Assembly (NCBI GenBank): GCA_016207885.1
Contig: JACQZE010000003.1
Coordinates: 1 to 64,000, forward strand
Length of the DNA stretch: 64,000 nucleotides
Source of the DNA: Nitrospirota bacterium
GTDB lineage: Bacteria; Nitrospirota; Thermodesulfovibrionia; UBA6902
Reading direction: 5' to 3'
The number at the start of each line of letters is the position of its first letter. The first letter of the stretch is position 1. The position numbers and the translations under genes are program-made. The notes beneath the pieces were generated by a model. That model ran no database searches, was not told where the DNA came from, and saw only the letters and a list, made by a program, of their open reading frames with translations. Shown here one piece after another: positions 55,497 to 64,000 of this stretch.

Positions 55497-56360
55497 ATGG
55501 CGACATTAAGAGATATAAAAAGAAGAATAACAGCGGTCAAGAGCACAAAGCAGATCACAAAGGCCATGAAGATGGTCGCCGCCGCCAAGCTGAGGCGGGC
55601 ACAGAACAGGATGATCGACATGCGGCCGTATGCTGACAAGATGAATTCCGTCATCGCAAGCATGACCGGAGGCGAAGCTGCCCACCCCCTGCTTGTAAAG
55701 AGGCCGAGAAAGACCGTGGAGATACTGGTGCTTTCGAGCGACCGGGGCCTGTGCGGCGCTTATAATACCAATATCATCAAGGCTGCCGAAAAGTTAATAG
55801 CAACGCGGCACGATGAAAAATTCAATGTAAGCATAAGCATTGTCGGAAAGAAGGCGGCTGATTATTATAAAAGGCGCGATATTACGATCAGAAATTCATG
55901 GGTAGGATTATCAGGAAAACTCACTTACACCGATGCCCAGAAGATAGGAAGCGATATCGTTGAAAATTACGTCAATGAAACTATTGATGAGGTTTATATC
56001 ATTTACAATAAATTCGTAACTGTAATGAATCAGGAGGTCACGGTAAAGAAACTTATGCCTGTGTCAGCGGAAAGTGAGGCCGGGGCAGAAGAACCGTCTA
56101 CTGTATTCATTTATGAGCCTTCGCAGAAAGAGATACTCAACCAGTTACTGCCGAAAAATATTGAGGTGCAGATATACAGGGCGCTACTTGAATCACAGGC
56201 TTCAGAAGAGGCGGCAAGAATGACCGCCATGGAGAACGCCACACAGAACGCGGACGAAATGATAGGCAGCCTGACTCTTCAGTACAACAAGGCGAGGCAG
56301 GCTACCATCACCAAGGAGCTTATGGATATCGTCGGCGGCGTTGAGGCGCTGAAAGATTAA
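55497..56360 (+). CDS. atpG: ATP synthase F1 subunit gamma
   Basis: 287 residues. N-terminal rotor helix MATLRDIKRRITAVKSTKQI, then TKAMKMVAAAKLRRAQ (about 20-36) and the C-terminal helix with MTAMENATQNADEMIGSLTL (about 242-261), the family signature region, ending in ELMDIVGGVEAL. Central rotating shaft of F1. Followed by a 67-base repeat before atpD. Confidence 0.97.
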   Translation: MATLRDIKRRITAVKSTKQITKAMKMVAAAKLRRAQNRMIDMRPYADKMNSVIASMTGGEAAHPLLVKRPRKTVEILVLSSDRGLCGAYNTNIIKAAEKLIATRHDEKFNVSISIVGKKAADYYKRRDITIRNSWVGLSGKLTYTDAQKIGSDIVENYVNETIDEVYIIYNKFVTVMNQEVTVKKLMPVSAESEAGAEEPSTVFIYEPSQKEILNQLLPKNIEVQIYRALLESQASEEAARMTAMENATQNADEMIGSLTLQYNKARQATITKELMDIVGGVEALKD

Positions 56361-56366
56361 TTTATA

Positions 56367-56433
56367 TGTCATTCCCGTGAAAACGGGAATCCAGTTCCAT
56401 ATTTTCCGGATTCCTGCTTGTTCAGGAATGACA
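56367..56433. repeat. REP/MITE-like repeat inside the atp operon
   Basis: 67 bases bounded by inverted TGTCATTCC (56367-56375) and GGAATGACA (56425-56433), with an inner hairpin TTCCCGT-GAAA-ACGGGAA. The ends match the repeat at 22825-22882. It occupies most of the 114-base atpG-atpD gap. Confidence 0.8.
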
Positions 56434-56471
56434 GATTGATATTTGATTTTTTTAATTTATGGAGGACATAG

Positions 56472-57890
<1,419 letters not shown>

Positions 57891-57898
57891 GGATTTAA

Positions 57899-58312
57899 AT
57901 GGCAGATAAAAAACTTACATTGGATATTGTCACGCCTTACGGCCATGTCTTTACCGGCGAAGTGGATGAGGTCATAGCAGCAGGAAGCGAAGGCGAGTTC
58001 GGCATCCTGCCTGACCATATACCTTTCCTCACAACTCTTAAGATCGGCATGCTGACATATAAGAACGGCTCTGAAACAGGATACTTCTTTGTTAACTGGG
58101 GATATGCCGAGGTGGGGCTGGACAAGGTCACCATACTTGCAGACAGCGCTGAAAAGGCTGAAGATATTGATATCGAAAGAGCCAAAAGATCCAAACAGCT
58201 CGCTGAAGAAAAGCTTAAACATGACCAGAGAGTTGAGGATGCTCACGCGGATGCGGCAATTGAACGCGCATTAGCAAGAATACAGGTAGCAGAAAAACGT
58301 CATACAAAATAA
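57899..58312 (+). CDS. atpC: ATP synthase F1 subunit epsilon
   Basis: 137 residues. N-terminal beta-sandwich (about 5-88; LDIVTPYGHVFTGEVDEVIA, GEFGILPDHIPFLTTLKIG) and a C-terminal helical hairpin (about 93-137; EDIDIERAKRSKQLAEEKLK) that can act as an inhibitory arm in other bacteria. Last gene of the operon; a strong terminator follows. Confidence 0.95.
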   Translation: MADKKLTLDIVTPYGHVFTGEVDEVIAAGSEGEFGILPDHIPFLTTLKIGMLTYKNGSETGYFFVNWGYAEVGLDKVTILADSAEKAEDIDIERAKRSKQLAEEKLKHDQRVEDAHADAAIERALARIQVAEKRHTK

Positions 58313-58323
58313 TTATTCGAAAA

Positions 58324-58362
58324 GAGGTGAGGAGATTTGGATATTCCTCACTTCTTTTTTTT
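58324..58362 (+). terminator. Rho-independent terminator after atpC
   Basis: GAGGTGAGGA (58324-58333) pairs with TCCTCACTTC (58345-58354), 10 positions with one G-T, followed by eight T residues. It ends the atp operon. Confidence 0.9.
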
Positions 58363-58385
58363 ATCTCATTTTCCGGTTATAAATC

Positions 58386-59045
58386 ATGTTGAAACTCCTG
58401 ATCTTCGACCTCGACGGCACACTTGCAGACACCAGTCTCGATTTAACTTCCGCTATTAATTATGCTGTTGAGCCTTTCGGAACCGGGCCGTATTCCGTTG
58501 AAGAGACCAAGATGATGGTCGGCTCAGGCATAACAAAACTCCTGCACTCATTAATACCTGAGAAAGCCCTTTCCAAATACGACCCAAAGGCTGATCCGTT
58601 CGAAGAGGTCAGTACGAGGTTCCTCAGTTACTACTCAGCGCATCTCCTTGATGATACGACAGCGTATCCGAATGTAAAAGAGACGCTCTCGAAACTCAAG
58701 TCATACAAGAAGGTTGTGCTGACAAACAAGAGAGAAGGTTTTTCTAAAGAGATACTCAAAGGGATCGGCCTGCTCGATCTCTTTGATACTGTGCTTGGAA
58801 GCGACAGCGTGGCTGAGAAGAAGCCCTCGCCTGTCCCGATATTGAATATCATTGAGCATTACGGCGTATCAAAAGATGAAACCATCATCATCGGCGACAG
58901 CAATTTTGATATAAGCGCAGGCAAGGCTGCCGGGATACGGACTATTGCAGTCACCTATGGTTTCCGCCCTGTTGAGATGCTGAAAGACGCTGACTTTATT
59001 ATTGATAATTTCGCGGATATCCTGCCTATTCTGCAGAAGATATAA
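58386..59045 (+). CDS. HAD-family hydrolase, phosphoglycolate phosphatase-like
   Basis: 219 residues. HAD motif I IFDLDGTLADT (nucleophile D7), motif II VVLTNKREGF (about 115), motif III lysine in EKKPSPVPIL (about 143) and motif IV IIGDSNFDISAGKAAG (about 168). The alpha-helical cap (about 20-90) places it in the Gph subfamily, which typically clears 2-phosphoglycolate; PpaX-like pyrophosphatase or other sugar phosphatase activity is also possible. The start follows the atp terminator. Confidence 0.85.
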   Translation: MLKLLIFDLDGTLADTSLDLTSAINYAVEPFGTGPYSVEETKMMVGSGITKLLHSLIPEKALSKYDPKADPFEEVSTRFLSYYSAHLLDDTTAYPNVKETLSKLKSYKKVVLTNKREGFSKEILKGIGLLDLFDTVLGSDSVAEKKPSPVPILNIIEHYGVSKDETIIIGDSNFDISAGKAAGIRTIAVTYGFRPVEMLKDADFIIDNFADILPILQKI

Positions 59046-59050
59046 ACGAT

Positions 59051-59776
59051 ATGAAACCAAAATCCGGCGAGACTTTAGACAGCATCAAGGACGTCAAGAT
59101 ACTCCAGTCTGAAAAAGGCTACCGCTTCAGCATAGACGCAGTCATACTCGAAGACTTCATATCAGCAAAAAAGCATGACCATGGCATTGAACTCGGAGCC
59201 GGTTCCGGTGTGATCTCCATATTGCTTGCCAAAAGGTTCAGCAGCATTAAATTGACGGGTGTCGAGATACAGAAGACGCTTGCCGTACGTGCTGAGAAAA
59301 ATGTGAAGCTGAACAGCCTTGAAGACAGGGTAACCATACTTAGATCAGACATTAACAAATTGAAAAATATATTCCCTGCAAATAAAGCTGACCTTGTATT
59401 TTCAAACCCGCCGTTCAGAAAGACAGAGACCGGGCTGATCAGCAATGATGAGGAAAGAGCAGCTGCAAGGCATGAGATAAAGATGACGCTCTCCGGCCTT
59501 ATAGAGACCGCCTCATACCTTCTTAAGGACAGGGGAAGGCTGTACATGATCTATCATCCCTTCAGGCTGATCGAGCTCATAAGCCAGATGCAGAGATCCA
59601 ACATTGAGCCTAAGAGGATGAAGTTCGTCCATTCCCGGCAGGGTGAAGAGGCAAAGATGGTGCTGATAGAGGCTGTCAAAGGCTCAGGCAAATGGCTTAA
59701 AGTTCTCCCTCCTCTTTACATACATAATGGAGGCAATGAGTACACTGGAGAGATAAAAAAGATGCTTGGGAAATGA
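59051..59776 (+). CDS. TrmN6-like N6-adenine methyltransferase
   Basis: 241 residues. Class I SAM-dependent fold: IELGAGSGVISILLAK (about 37-52) is motif I and DLVFSNPPFRKTE (about 112-124) contains the NPPF motif of N6-adenine methylases. The N-terminal GYRFSIDAVILEDFI is typical of YfiC/TrmN6, which methylates A37 of tRNA-Val. It lies just upstream of the tRNA-Ala locus. The tRNA target is inferred from family. Confidence 0.85.
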   Translation: MKPKSGETLDSIKDVKILQSEKGYRFSIDAVILEDFISAKKHDHGIELGAGSGVISILLAKRFSSIKLTGVEIQKTLAVRAEKNVKLNSLEDRVTILRSDINKLKNIFPANKADLVFSNPPFRKTETGLISNDEERAAARHEIKMTLSGLIETASYLLKDRGRLYMIYHPFRLIELISQMQRSNIEPKRMKFVHSRQGEEAKMVLIEAVKGSGKWLKVLPPLYIHNGGNEYTGEIKKMLGK

Positions 59777-59823
59777 TCTGCTCCTTTATTTTTTCACAGG
59801 ATATTTATGTTAATATAATCACC

Positions 59824-59880
59824 ATGGGGCTGTAGCTCAGACCCATAGAAGAGAGCGGTCGATTCGACAGGCCGACGGTT
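59824..59880 (+). pseudogene. Degenerate tRNA-Ala 5' part
   Basis: The first 17 bases (ATGGGGCTGTAGCTCAG) are identical to the intact tRNA-Ala 99 bases downstream, then the D-loop is replaced and GAGAGCGGTCGATTCGACAGG plus CCGACGGTT recall a tRNA with a shortened anticodon arm. The acceptor 3' strand is missing. The 21-base segment recurs at 60314-60334. Confidence 0.6.
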
Positions 59881-59922
59881 TATAAGAAGTGCAAAATTAT
59901 TACATTAGATAATCAATCATAT

Positions 59923-59998
59923 GGGGCTGTAGCTCAGCTGGGAGAGCGCTTGACTGGCAGTCAAGAGGTCGACGGTTCGATCCCGTTCAGCTCCACCA
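59923..59998 (+). tRNA. tRNA-Ala (GGC anticodon)
   Basis: 76 bases with encoded CCA. Acceptor GGGGCTG/CAGCTCC pairs throughout (one G-T). The anticodon arm CTTGACTGGCAGTCAAG has GGC at 34-36; the T arm reads CGGTTCGATCCCG. All invariant positions seem present. Confidence 0.97.
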
Positions 59999-60010
59999 TG
60001 CAAACCATAG

Positions 60011-60038
60011 GGGGCTGTAACTGACAGCCCCTTTTTTT
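60011..60038 (+). terminator. Rho-independent terminator after tRNA-Ala
   Basis: GGGGCTGT (60011-60018), loop AACTG, ACAGCCCC (60024-60031), then seven T residues. A near-identical copy lies at 60379-60407. Confidence 0.92.
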
Positions 60039-60042
60039 ATTT

Positions 60043-60288
60043 ATGGCCTATTATGTATACCTGCTAAAAAGTAAAAGCAAGGGCGCTTCATATGTTGGCC
60101 ATACTCAGAATCTAGATATCAGACTTGCCGAGCATAATAGCGGTAAAAGCAAATCAACACGTTACAGCCGTCCATGGGAACTGGTTTATAGTGAAGAAGT
60201 TCAGACACGTTCTGAAGCAGTTAAACGGGAACAATACTTTAAATCTCAAATTGGCAGGCTTGAATTAAAGTCCAGAGGATTACTCTGA
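60043..60288 (+). CDS. Stand-alone GIY-YIG nuclease-domain protein
   Basis: 81 residues, one GIY-YIG domain of the UPF0213 type: YYVYLLKSK (GIY equivalent) and SYVGHTQNLDIRLAEHNSGK (YIG equivalent with the catalytic Arg and following His), then WELVYSEEVQTRSEAVKREQ containing the metal-binding Glu. It starts four bases after the tRNA-Ala terminator and lies between two copies of 'tRNA 3' end + terminator' (59988-60038 and 60354-60407). Homing-like or repair roles are both conceivable; proteins of this family are often found singly with no known function. Confidence 0.85.
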   Translation: MAYYVYLLKSKSKGASYVGHTQNLDIRLAEHNSGKSKSTRYSRPWELVYSEEVQTRSEAVKREQYFKSQIGRLELKSRGLL

Positions 60289-60313
60289 GAACGCAATGAT
60301 GTTTTCAGTTTAT

Positions 60314-60407
60314 GAGAGCGGTCGATTCGACAGGTCGTCCCGACGAGTCGGGATCAGCTCCACCAATGAAAACCATAGGGGGCTGTAACTAACAGCCCCT
60401 TTTTTTT
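60314..60407. repeat. Duplicate of tRNA-Ala 3' end and terminator with palindrome
   Basis: Order: GAGAGCGGTCGATTCGACAGG (60314-60334, identical to 59851-59871), palindrome TCCCGACGAGTCGGGA (60338-60353), TCAGCTCCACCA (60354-60365, identical to the tRNA-Ala 3' end), AACCATAGG and a second copy of the terminator (60379-60407). With the intact tRNA it forms direct repeats of about 50 bases around the GIY-YIG gene. Confidence 0.8.
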
Positions 60408-60498
60408 ATTTTCCTTCAGGCTGCAACCCCTGTATTTTGCTTTTGCATATTTCATGTTAAGATTATTCATGCGTTATTAAATTTTAGAGGAGGCGGTT

Positions 60499-60699
60499 AT
60501 GGCTGAAATAAATTTAAAAATAGAGGGCATGAGCTGCGGGCACTGTGTAATGGCGGTAAAGAAGGCTCTTGATAATCTCGCCGGCGTGACTTCATCAGAA
60601 GTAGCGATCGGCTCTGCAAAGGTCGCATACGACGGGACGAAGACAGACAGAGAAAAGATTGAGGATGCGGTCAGAAAGGCAGGATATCAGATAGTTTAA
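60499..60699 (+). CDS. Heavy-metal-associated (CopZ-like) chaperone
   Basis: 66 residues, a single HMA ferredoxin-like domain. GMSCGHC (about 10-16) is the GMxCxxC metal-binding loop for Cu(I) or a similar ion; LDNLAGVTSSEVAIGSAKVA and DAVRKAGYQIV complete the fold. GAGGAGG precedes the ATG. No copper ATPase is adjacent, so metal and partner are assumed from family. Confidence 0.9.
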   Translation: MAEINLKIEGMSCGHCVMAVKKALDNLAGVTSSEVAIGSAKVAYDGTKTDREKIEDAVRKAGYQIV

Positions 60700-60708
60700 G
60701 AAAGAGCA

Positions 60709-61872
60709 TCATATCGTCTCACCTTCTGTCAGTTTCCTGAGGCCCCTGTGGCTTCTGATCCCGTGCACCGTCTCAGAGGCGCTCTTCCCAAACTTGCTGA
60801 AGACGATCTTCAGGAACCGCTTCTGCTGCCTGTTATAAAAGAACCAGCGGTGCCTCTTTGCCGATATCATTTCAGGCAGGATATGTTTTTGCAGCAACGC
60901 ATGATAAGCGTTCCCGGCGTCTATATTTTCATTTACTGATTTTATAATAGCCCCGGCAGCAAGCTCGCCGCTTCTATGGGCATAAAATATCCCCTCGCCG
61001 AATATAGGGTCTGCAAATCCTGCAGCATCGCCTGCGAGAAGAGTGCTGCCGAAGAACGGCTTCATCAGAAAATTGCCGAAAGGAAGAGGATACCCTCTCA
61101 CACTTTCTTTTTTTAGTTCATCCAACCTAATTTCAGACAGGAAATCATGGAAAGAATCCACAAAACCCTTCTTCTTATTCTTCCTGTTAAGGCCGCATAT
61201 GCCGATCACCAGCCTCTCGCTGTTGGGAAATATCCATGCGTACCCGTAATCCGCAAAACCGAAAAAGACCATGGGATGATCCACCTCAAAGTTTACATCT
61301 GCCCGGGCAGCGGTTATCTCTATCGCTGTACCAAGGTCATATTGCCATGAATCTCTGTTAAACCTTTCAGACGGAAATCCCTTTCTAACTGAACTGTGCA
61401 CACCGTCAGCGCCGATGATGAACTTAGCCTTAAGCACCCTGCCTGAATCTGTCATGACTGCATTTAAAGAGAGATCGCAATTAGTGACACTCTCCCCTTC
61501 GGCTGTCACCACGCCTGCGCCTTTTGCCTTGTTCAATAAAAAGTCGTCATAAACATATCGTTCTACAAAATAATAAGGAACGGCAAACCTGTTCTTCGCA
61601 AGGCTCTCATTTCTGTGAAGGATCTCATATCTGTCAGATTCAAAATTGATCGCACCGATCTCTTTCAGAGAGCCTGTCGTCTCATTGAATACTCGTTTTA
61701 AAAGCCTGACTGTCTTGTGAGTGATGAGCCCTGCGCAGAGCTTCTTTCTGGGGAAACTGCTCTTGTCGATTATCAGGACACTCAGGCCTGCTTTGGCAAG
61801 AATATAACCGGCAGTGGAACCGGCCGGCCCGCCGCCTGCGATTATTACATCGTACTTTATCGGCTCAGACAT
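60709..61872 (-). CDS. Geranylgeranyl reductase-family flavoprotein
   Basis: 387 residues. N-terminal FAD motif DVIIAGGGPAGSTAGYILAK (about 8-27) followed by SFPRKKLCAGLITHKTV with the family's conserved Cys, then FIIGADGVHSSVRKGF (about 150-165) and LLAGDAAGFADPIFGEGIFY (about 275-295), the GD motif contacting FAD. Such enzymes hydrogenate isoprenoid chains or act as other flavin oxidases; the substrate (for example menaquinone side chain) is not determined. Its start is one base after the nupC stop. Confidence 0.85.
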   Translation of the reverse strand: MSEPIKYDVIIAGGGPAGSTAGYILAKAGLSVLIIDKSSFPRKKLCAGLITHKTVRLLKRVFNETTGSLKEIGAINFESDRYEILHRNESLAKNRFAVPYYFVERYVYDDFLLNKAKGAGVVTAEGESVTNCDLSLNAVMTDSGRVLKAKFIIGADGVHSSVRKGFPSERFNRDSWQYDLGTAIEITAARADVNFEVDHPMVFFGFADYGYAWIFPNSERLVIGICGLNRKNKKKGFVDSFHDFLSEIRLDELKKESVRGYPLPFGNFLMKPFFGSTLLAGDAAGFADPIFGEGIFYAHRSGELAAGAIIKSVNENIDAGNAYHALLQKHILPEMISAKRHRWFFYNRQQKRFLKIVFSKFGKSASETVHGIRSHRGLRKLTEGETI

Positions 61873-61873
61873 A

Positions 61874-63181
61874 TTACCGCCCCAGTAATATGGAGCCTCC
61901 GCTATAAAAAGTCCCTGCGACCGCTGCCGTCATGAGACAGGCAAGGGTTGCGGCAAGCAATGCCCTCGGCCCTACCGCTGAAAGGTCCTTTATCCTTTCA
62001 GGAGCAAGCGCAGCGGTGCCGCCGACAAAAATAGCGAGAGAAGCTATATGGGCAAAACCACACAACGCGTACGTGGCAAGAAATGCCGAACGCGGGTCAT
62101 GAAGAGCGTCTTTTGATAAAAGCGCGGAAAGGTCTATGTATGATTTCGTCTCAGTAAGCACAGCCCTTTCGCCGATAAGCTTTGCTATCTCAAATGCGTC
62201 AGACGCAGGGACGCCTATTATCAGTGTGAACGGATAGAAAATATATCCAAGAAGGCCTGTAAGCGACCAGTCAATGCTAATGCCTGCAAAGCTGTTTATG
62301 TTACCGCCTGCCGAACCCAGCATAAGGTCAGTAAGGGCGGCAAGCCCGAGAAAAGATATAAGAAGCGCGCCTACCCCGGCGGCAAGCTTCAGCCCTGCAT
62401 TAGCGCCGTTTATCGTAGCCTCAATTATGGAAGACTCTTTTTCATAATAAGGCGCGACATCAACTCCGAGTGTCACGGGCTTTTCGGTCTCAGGCATAAG
62501 GAGCTTCGACATTATCACAGCCGCCGGCGCTGAAAGTATTGATGCGGATATGAGATGCCCCGCTATCGTAGGGAACTTGTTATGAAGTATGAGGACATAA
62601 AGAGCGAATACCGTTGATGCAATCGTAGCCATTCCGGCCGTAAGTATGGTGCAGAGTTCCGAGCGTGTCATCTTCTGGAGATAGGGGCGTATGGTTGTCA
62701 TAGCCTCAATGCCCACGAAGATATTGCTTGATGTGCAGAGCGCCTCGGCACCGCTTATCTTCATCAGCTTTGTGAATGTCCTGGAGAATATCTTTATGAA
62801 CCACGGCATGATGCCTATGTAATAGAGTATGTTCATAAGGCTCGCGAAAAATATTATCGTAGGGAGAGCCTGAAAGACGAAGATAAAGCCCAGGGACTGC
62901 TCGCCGTTCGGCCCTGTCGTGCCCGGCGGGTAGGCGAGAACGCCAAAGAGAAACTTTGCCCCTTCGTTCGCGACAGAAAGCACGCTTACAACCGAATCGT
63001 TCAAAAAGAGAAAGACCTGCGCGCCTGCAGGGATGATGAAGATAAAGAGCGAAAATATAAGCTGAAGCGCGATGCCCCAGATGATGACCCTCCAGTTTAT
63101 CAGCTTCCTGTCAGTTGACAGGCTCCACGCAAAGGCCATCAGTATAAATATGCCGGCAAAGCTTACAAGGTTATAATTCAT
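61874..63181 (-). CDS. NupC/CNT-family concentrative nucleoside transporter
   Basis: 435 residues, about ten membrane segments. CNT signatures: FVFQALPTIIFFASLMNILYY-type helix (about 103-123), GAEALCTSSNIFVGIEAMTT (about 143-162), ILTAGMATIASTVFALYV (about 180-197) and SAPAAVIMSKLLMPET. Near the C-terminus LIIGVPASDAFEIAKLIGE and YALCGFAHIASLAIFVGG complete the transport core. It imports nucleosides with H+ or Na+. It forms a two-gene run with the downstream flavoprotein. Confidence 0.93.
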   Translation of the reverse strand: MNYNLVSFAGIFILMAFAWSLSTDRKLINWRVIIWGIALQLIFSLFIFIIPAGAQVFLFLNDSVVSVLSVANEGAKFLFGVLAYPPGTTGPNGEQSLGFIFVFQALPTIIFFASLMNILYYIGIMPWFIKIFSRTFTKLMKISGAEALCTSSNIFVGIEAMTTIRPYLQKMTRSELCTILTAGMATIASTVFALYVLILHNKFPTIAGHLISASILSAPAAVIMSKLLMPETEKPVTLGVDVAPYYEKESSIIEATINGANAGLKLAAGVGALLISFLGLAALTDLMLGSAGGNINSFAGISIDWSLTGLLGYIFYPFTLIIGVPASDAFEIAKLIGERAVLTETKSYIDLSALLSKDALHDPRSAFLATYALCGFAHIASLAIFVGGTAALAPERIKDLSAVGPRALLAATLACLMTAAVAGTFYSGGSILLGR

Positions 63182-63216
63182 GGGTTCCTCCGAACTGAAT
63201 TATTTGTTGTCTTAAA

Positions 63217-63301
63217 TGGTGCGAGAGGGGGGACTCGAACCCCCAAACCTTGCGGCACCAGATCCTAAGTCTGGCGTGTCTGCCAATTTCACCACTCTCG
63301 C
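63217..63301 (-). tRNA. tRNA-Leu (UAG anticodon)
   Basis: 85 bases including CCA, minus strand. Acceptor GCGAGAG/CTCTCGC, anticodon arm CCAGACTTAGGATCTGG with TAG at the anticodon, a long variable arm (TGCCGCAAGGTTT, class II) and T arm GGGGGTTCGAGTCCCCC. Confidence 0.97.
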
Positions 63302-63318
63302 TGTTAACTCTTTTATTT

Positions 63319-63378
63319 GCCTGCCGACAGGCAGGTCTGCTCCCGATAAATCGGGACAGGCAATTTCACCACTCTCGC
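63319..63378. repeat. Two palindromes followed by a copy of the tRNA-Leu 5' end
   Basis: GCCTGCC-GACA-GGCAGG (63319-63335), TCCCGAT-AA-ATCGGGA (63341-63356), then CAATTTCACCACTCTCGC (63361-63378), which is identical to the 5' end of tRNA-Leu on the plus strand (63284-63301). It mirrors the arrangement beside tRNA-Ala. Confidence 0.8.
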
Positions 63379-63429
63379 GTGATTGATTTTAATGAATTCA
63401 TGAACCGTAATCAACTGTTTATTGATCCG

Positions 63430-63708
63430 TTATCGGTTAATTAATACTTTGCCCTCATTATATTTATGAATCAGCATAGTAATTAAAGATTGATATGGAA
63501 TGCCCTCTTCGATCGCCTTTGCCCTGATCTTCTTTAAATCCCTCTCACTCATTCTAATATTGATCCGTTTTTGTTTATTGAGGCTATAGCGTGCATGTTC
63601 CTCGTATTGTTTCTTTTCCTTCTTGGTTAGGTCGGAAAGCCACTCCTCTTTTTCAAGTGATATTGCCAATTCCTTTTCGTCTTTATCTAAGTATGCTGCC
63701 TTATTCAT
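63430..63708 (-). CDS. BrnA/CopG-like ribbon-helix-helix antitoxin
   Basis: 92 residues. The N-terminal half is acidic and helical (EKELAISLEKEEWLSDLTKK); the C-terminal half has the RHH DNA-binding strand INIRMSERDLKKIRAKAIEE followed by GIPYQSLITMLIHKYNEG. This toxin-binding-first, DNA-binding-last order is that of BrnA and related CopG-type antitoxins. Its start overlaps the toxin stop by four bases. Confidence 0.8.
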   Translation of the reverse strand: MNKAAYLDKDEKELAISLEKEEWLSDLTKKEKKQYEEHARYSLNKQKRINIRMSERDLKKIRAKAIEEGIPYQSLITMLIHKYNEGKVLINR

Positions 63709-63983
63709 CTTTTGCCTCCAAAATACTTTTTTGTTGCTTTGCTGTTTGGTATTATTGTTTTCAGGAATATTTTTTCATTATCCTCAACGTATGGCACAGA
63801 ATATATATAATCTTCGATCTTTACAAGAAAGACTTCCTGATTTGGATATTTTTCCGAATTAGGATGTCTTACCCTGTCTATCAGATCACCCAATGCTATC
63901 GCCAATTCAACCTGCTCAAAAGACACATCTCGTGTTTTTTTAAGCATCTCATTTTTCTCATCATTCCAGTCAAAATATTTCAT
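63705..63983 (-). CDS. BrnT-like toxin
   Basis: 92 residues. Starts YFDWNDEKNEMLKKTRDVSF (BrnT: FEWDxxKxxxNxxKHGVxF style), then a central RHPNSEKYPNQEVFLVKIED and YIYSVPYVEDNEKIFLKTII, ending NSKATKKYFG. The fold is a small RelE-like ribonuclease in the BrnT family. The toxin gene precedes the antitoxin, as in brnTA. Catalytic residues were not individually verified, so the family assignment is moderate. Confidence 0.72.
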   Translation of the reverse strand: MKYFDWNDEKNEMLKKTRDVSFEQVELAIALGDLIDRVRHPNSEKYPNQEVFLVKIEDYIYSVPYVEDNEKIFLKTIIPNSKATKKYFGGKR

Positions 63984-64000
63984 AAGTGTGTGCCTATTGT

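Noticed and set aside
59051-59776. DNA-modification methylase of a restriction system (NPPF motif)
   Set aside because: Length, the N-terminal GYRFSIDAVIL motif and lack of a restriction partner fit the TrmN6/YfiC tRNA methylase family better.

Overview
The window reads as a chromosomal segment of a Gram-negative, menaquinone-using bacterium, most like an uncultured member of Nitrospirota or a deltaproteobacterium-like lineage. The Gram-negative call rests on a complete tolQ-tolR-tolA-tolB-pal-cpoB operon. A futalosine hydrolase (mqnB) points to the futalosine menaquinone route. The F-type ATPase operon has two b subunits (b' and b) and lacks the a and c genes. A cdaA-cdaR-glmM cluster implies c-di-AMP signalling. 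Start codons TTG and GTG are common. The phylum assignment is inference from gene content, not from a marker alignment.

Region 1 (1-16,750, minus strand) holds three giant secreted proteins, of at least 2128, 1585 and 1743 residues. They are mosaics of the same modules: signal peptide, 'ASGxW...DSSGKxHISY' repeats in exact multiples of seven (predicted seven-bladed beta-propellers), cysteine-paired InlB B-like repeats, beta-helix, LamG-like or HAF-like domains, a Ca-binding-type DxNxDG linker, a choice-of-anchor U domain and a CFI-box C-terminus. Gene order in transcription is 16,746 to 11,515, then 11,182 to 6,425, then 6,384 off the left edge. A sigma54-type -24/-12 site precedes the second gene and a sigma70-type site precedes the first.

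Region 2 (17,000-24,480) is housekeeping: uvrC, an inositol-monophosphatase-family gene, a YkgJ cysteine-cluster protein, two small hypothetical genes and two tandem FAD-dependent dehydrogenases. It carries inserted palindromic repeats.

Region 3 (24,480-33,250) is accessory DNA. Two sites (29,451-29,584 and 30,189-30,321) are integron attC sites. Two successive cassettes, 28,862-29,577 and 29,578-30,314, begin with a core site exactly complementary to the R'' box at their own end. No integrase is in the window, so this looks like an integrase-less cassette cluster. One cassette has no recognisable ORF but has an internal repeated hairpin-like unit. Around it lie yjdM, lemA and an M48 protease gene, a VapBC pair, an HTH/nucleotidyltransferase pair, a PD-(D/E)xK-like gene with truncated copies of its 3' end, and a YhcG-family protein that has lost its catalytic core.

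Region 4 (33,300-59,780) is core genome. It holds comEC, glmM-cdaR-cdaA, a TonB-like gene, uspA, an MBL hydrolase-nth-birA-coaX operon, an HtrA-TPR protease, mqnB, a membrane glycosyltransferase-like protein, moaA and the Tol-Pal operon, atpF'FHAGDC, a HAD phosphatase and a TrmN6-like methylase.

Region 5 (59,800-64,000) holds tRNA-Ala(GGC), a GIY-YIG gene sitting between two copies of the tRNA 3' end plus terminator, a copper-chaperone-like HMA protein, a geranylgeranyl-reductase-family flavoprotein, a NupC nucleoside transporter, tRNA-Leu(UAG) and a BrnTA-like toxin-antitoxin pair. Both tRNAs are flanked by short duplicated tRNA ends that abut a TCCCGA...TCGGGA palindrome. I saw no CRISPR array, rRNA or complete insertion sequence.
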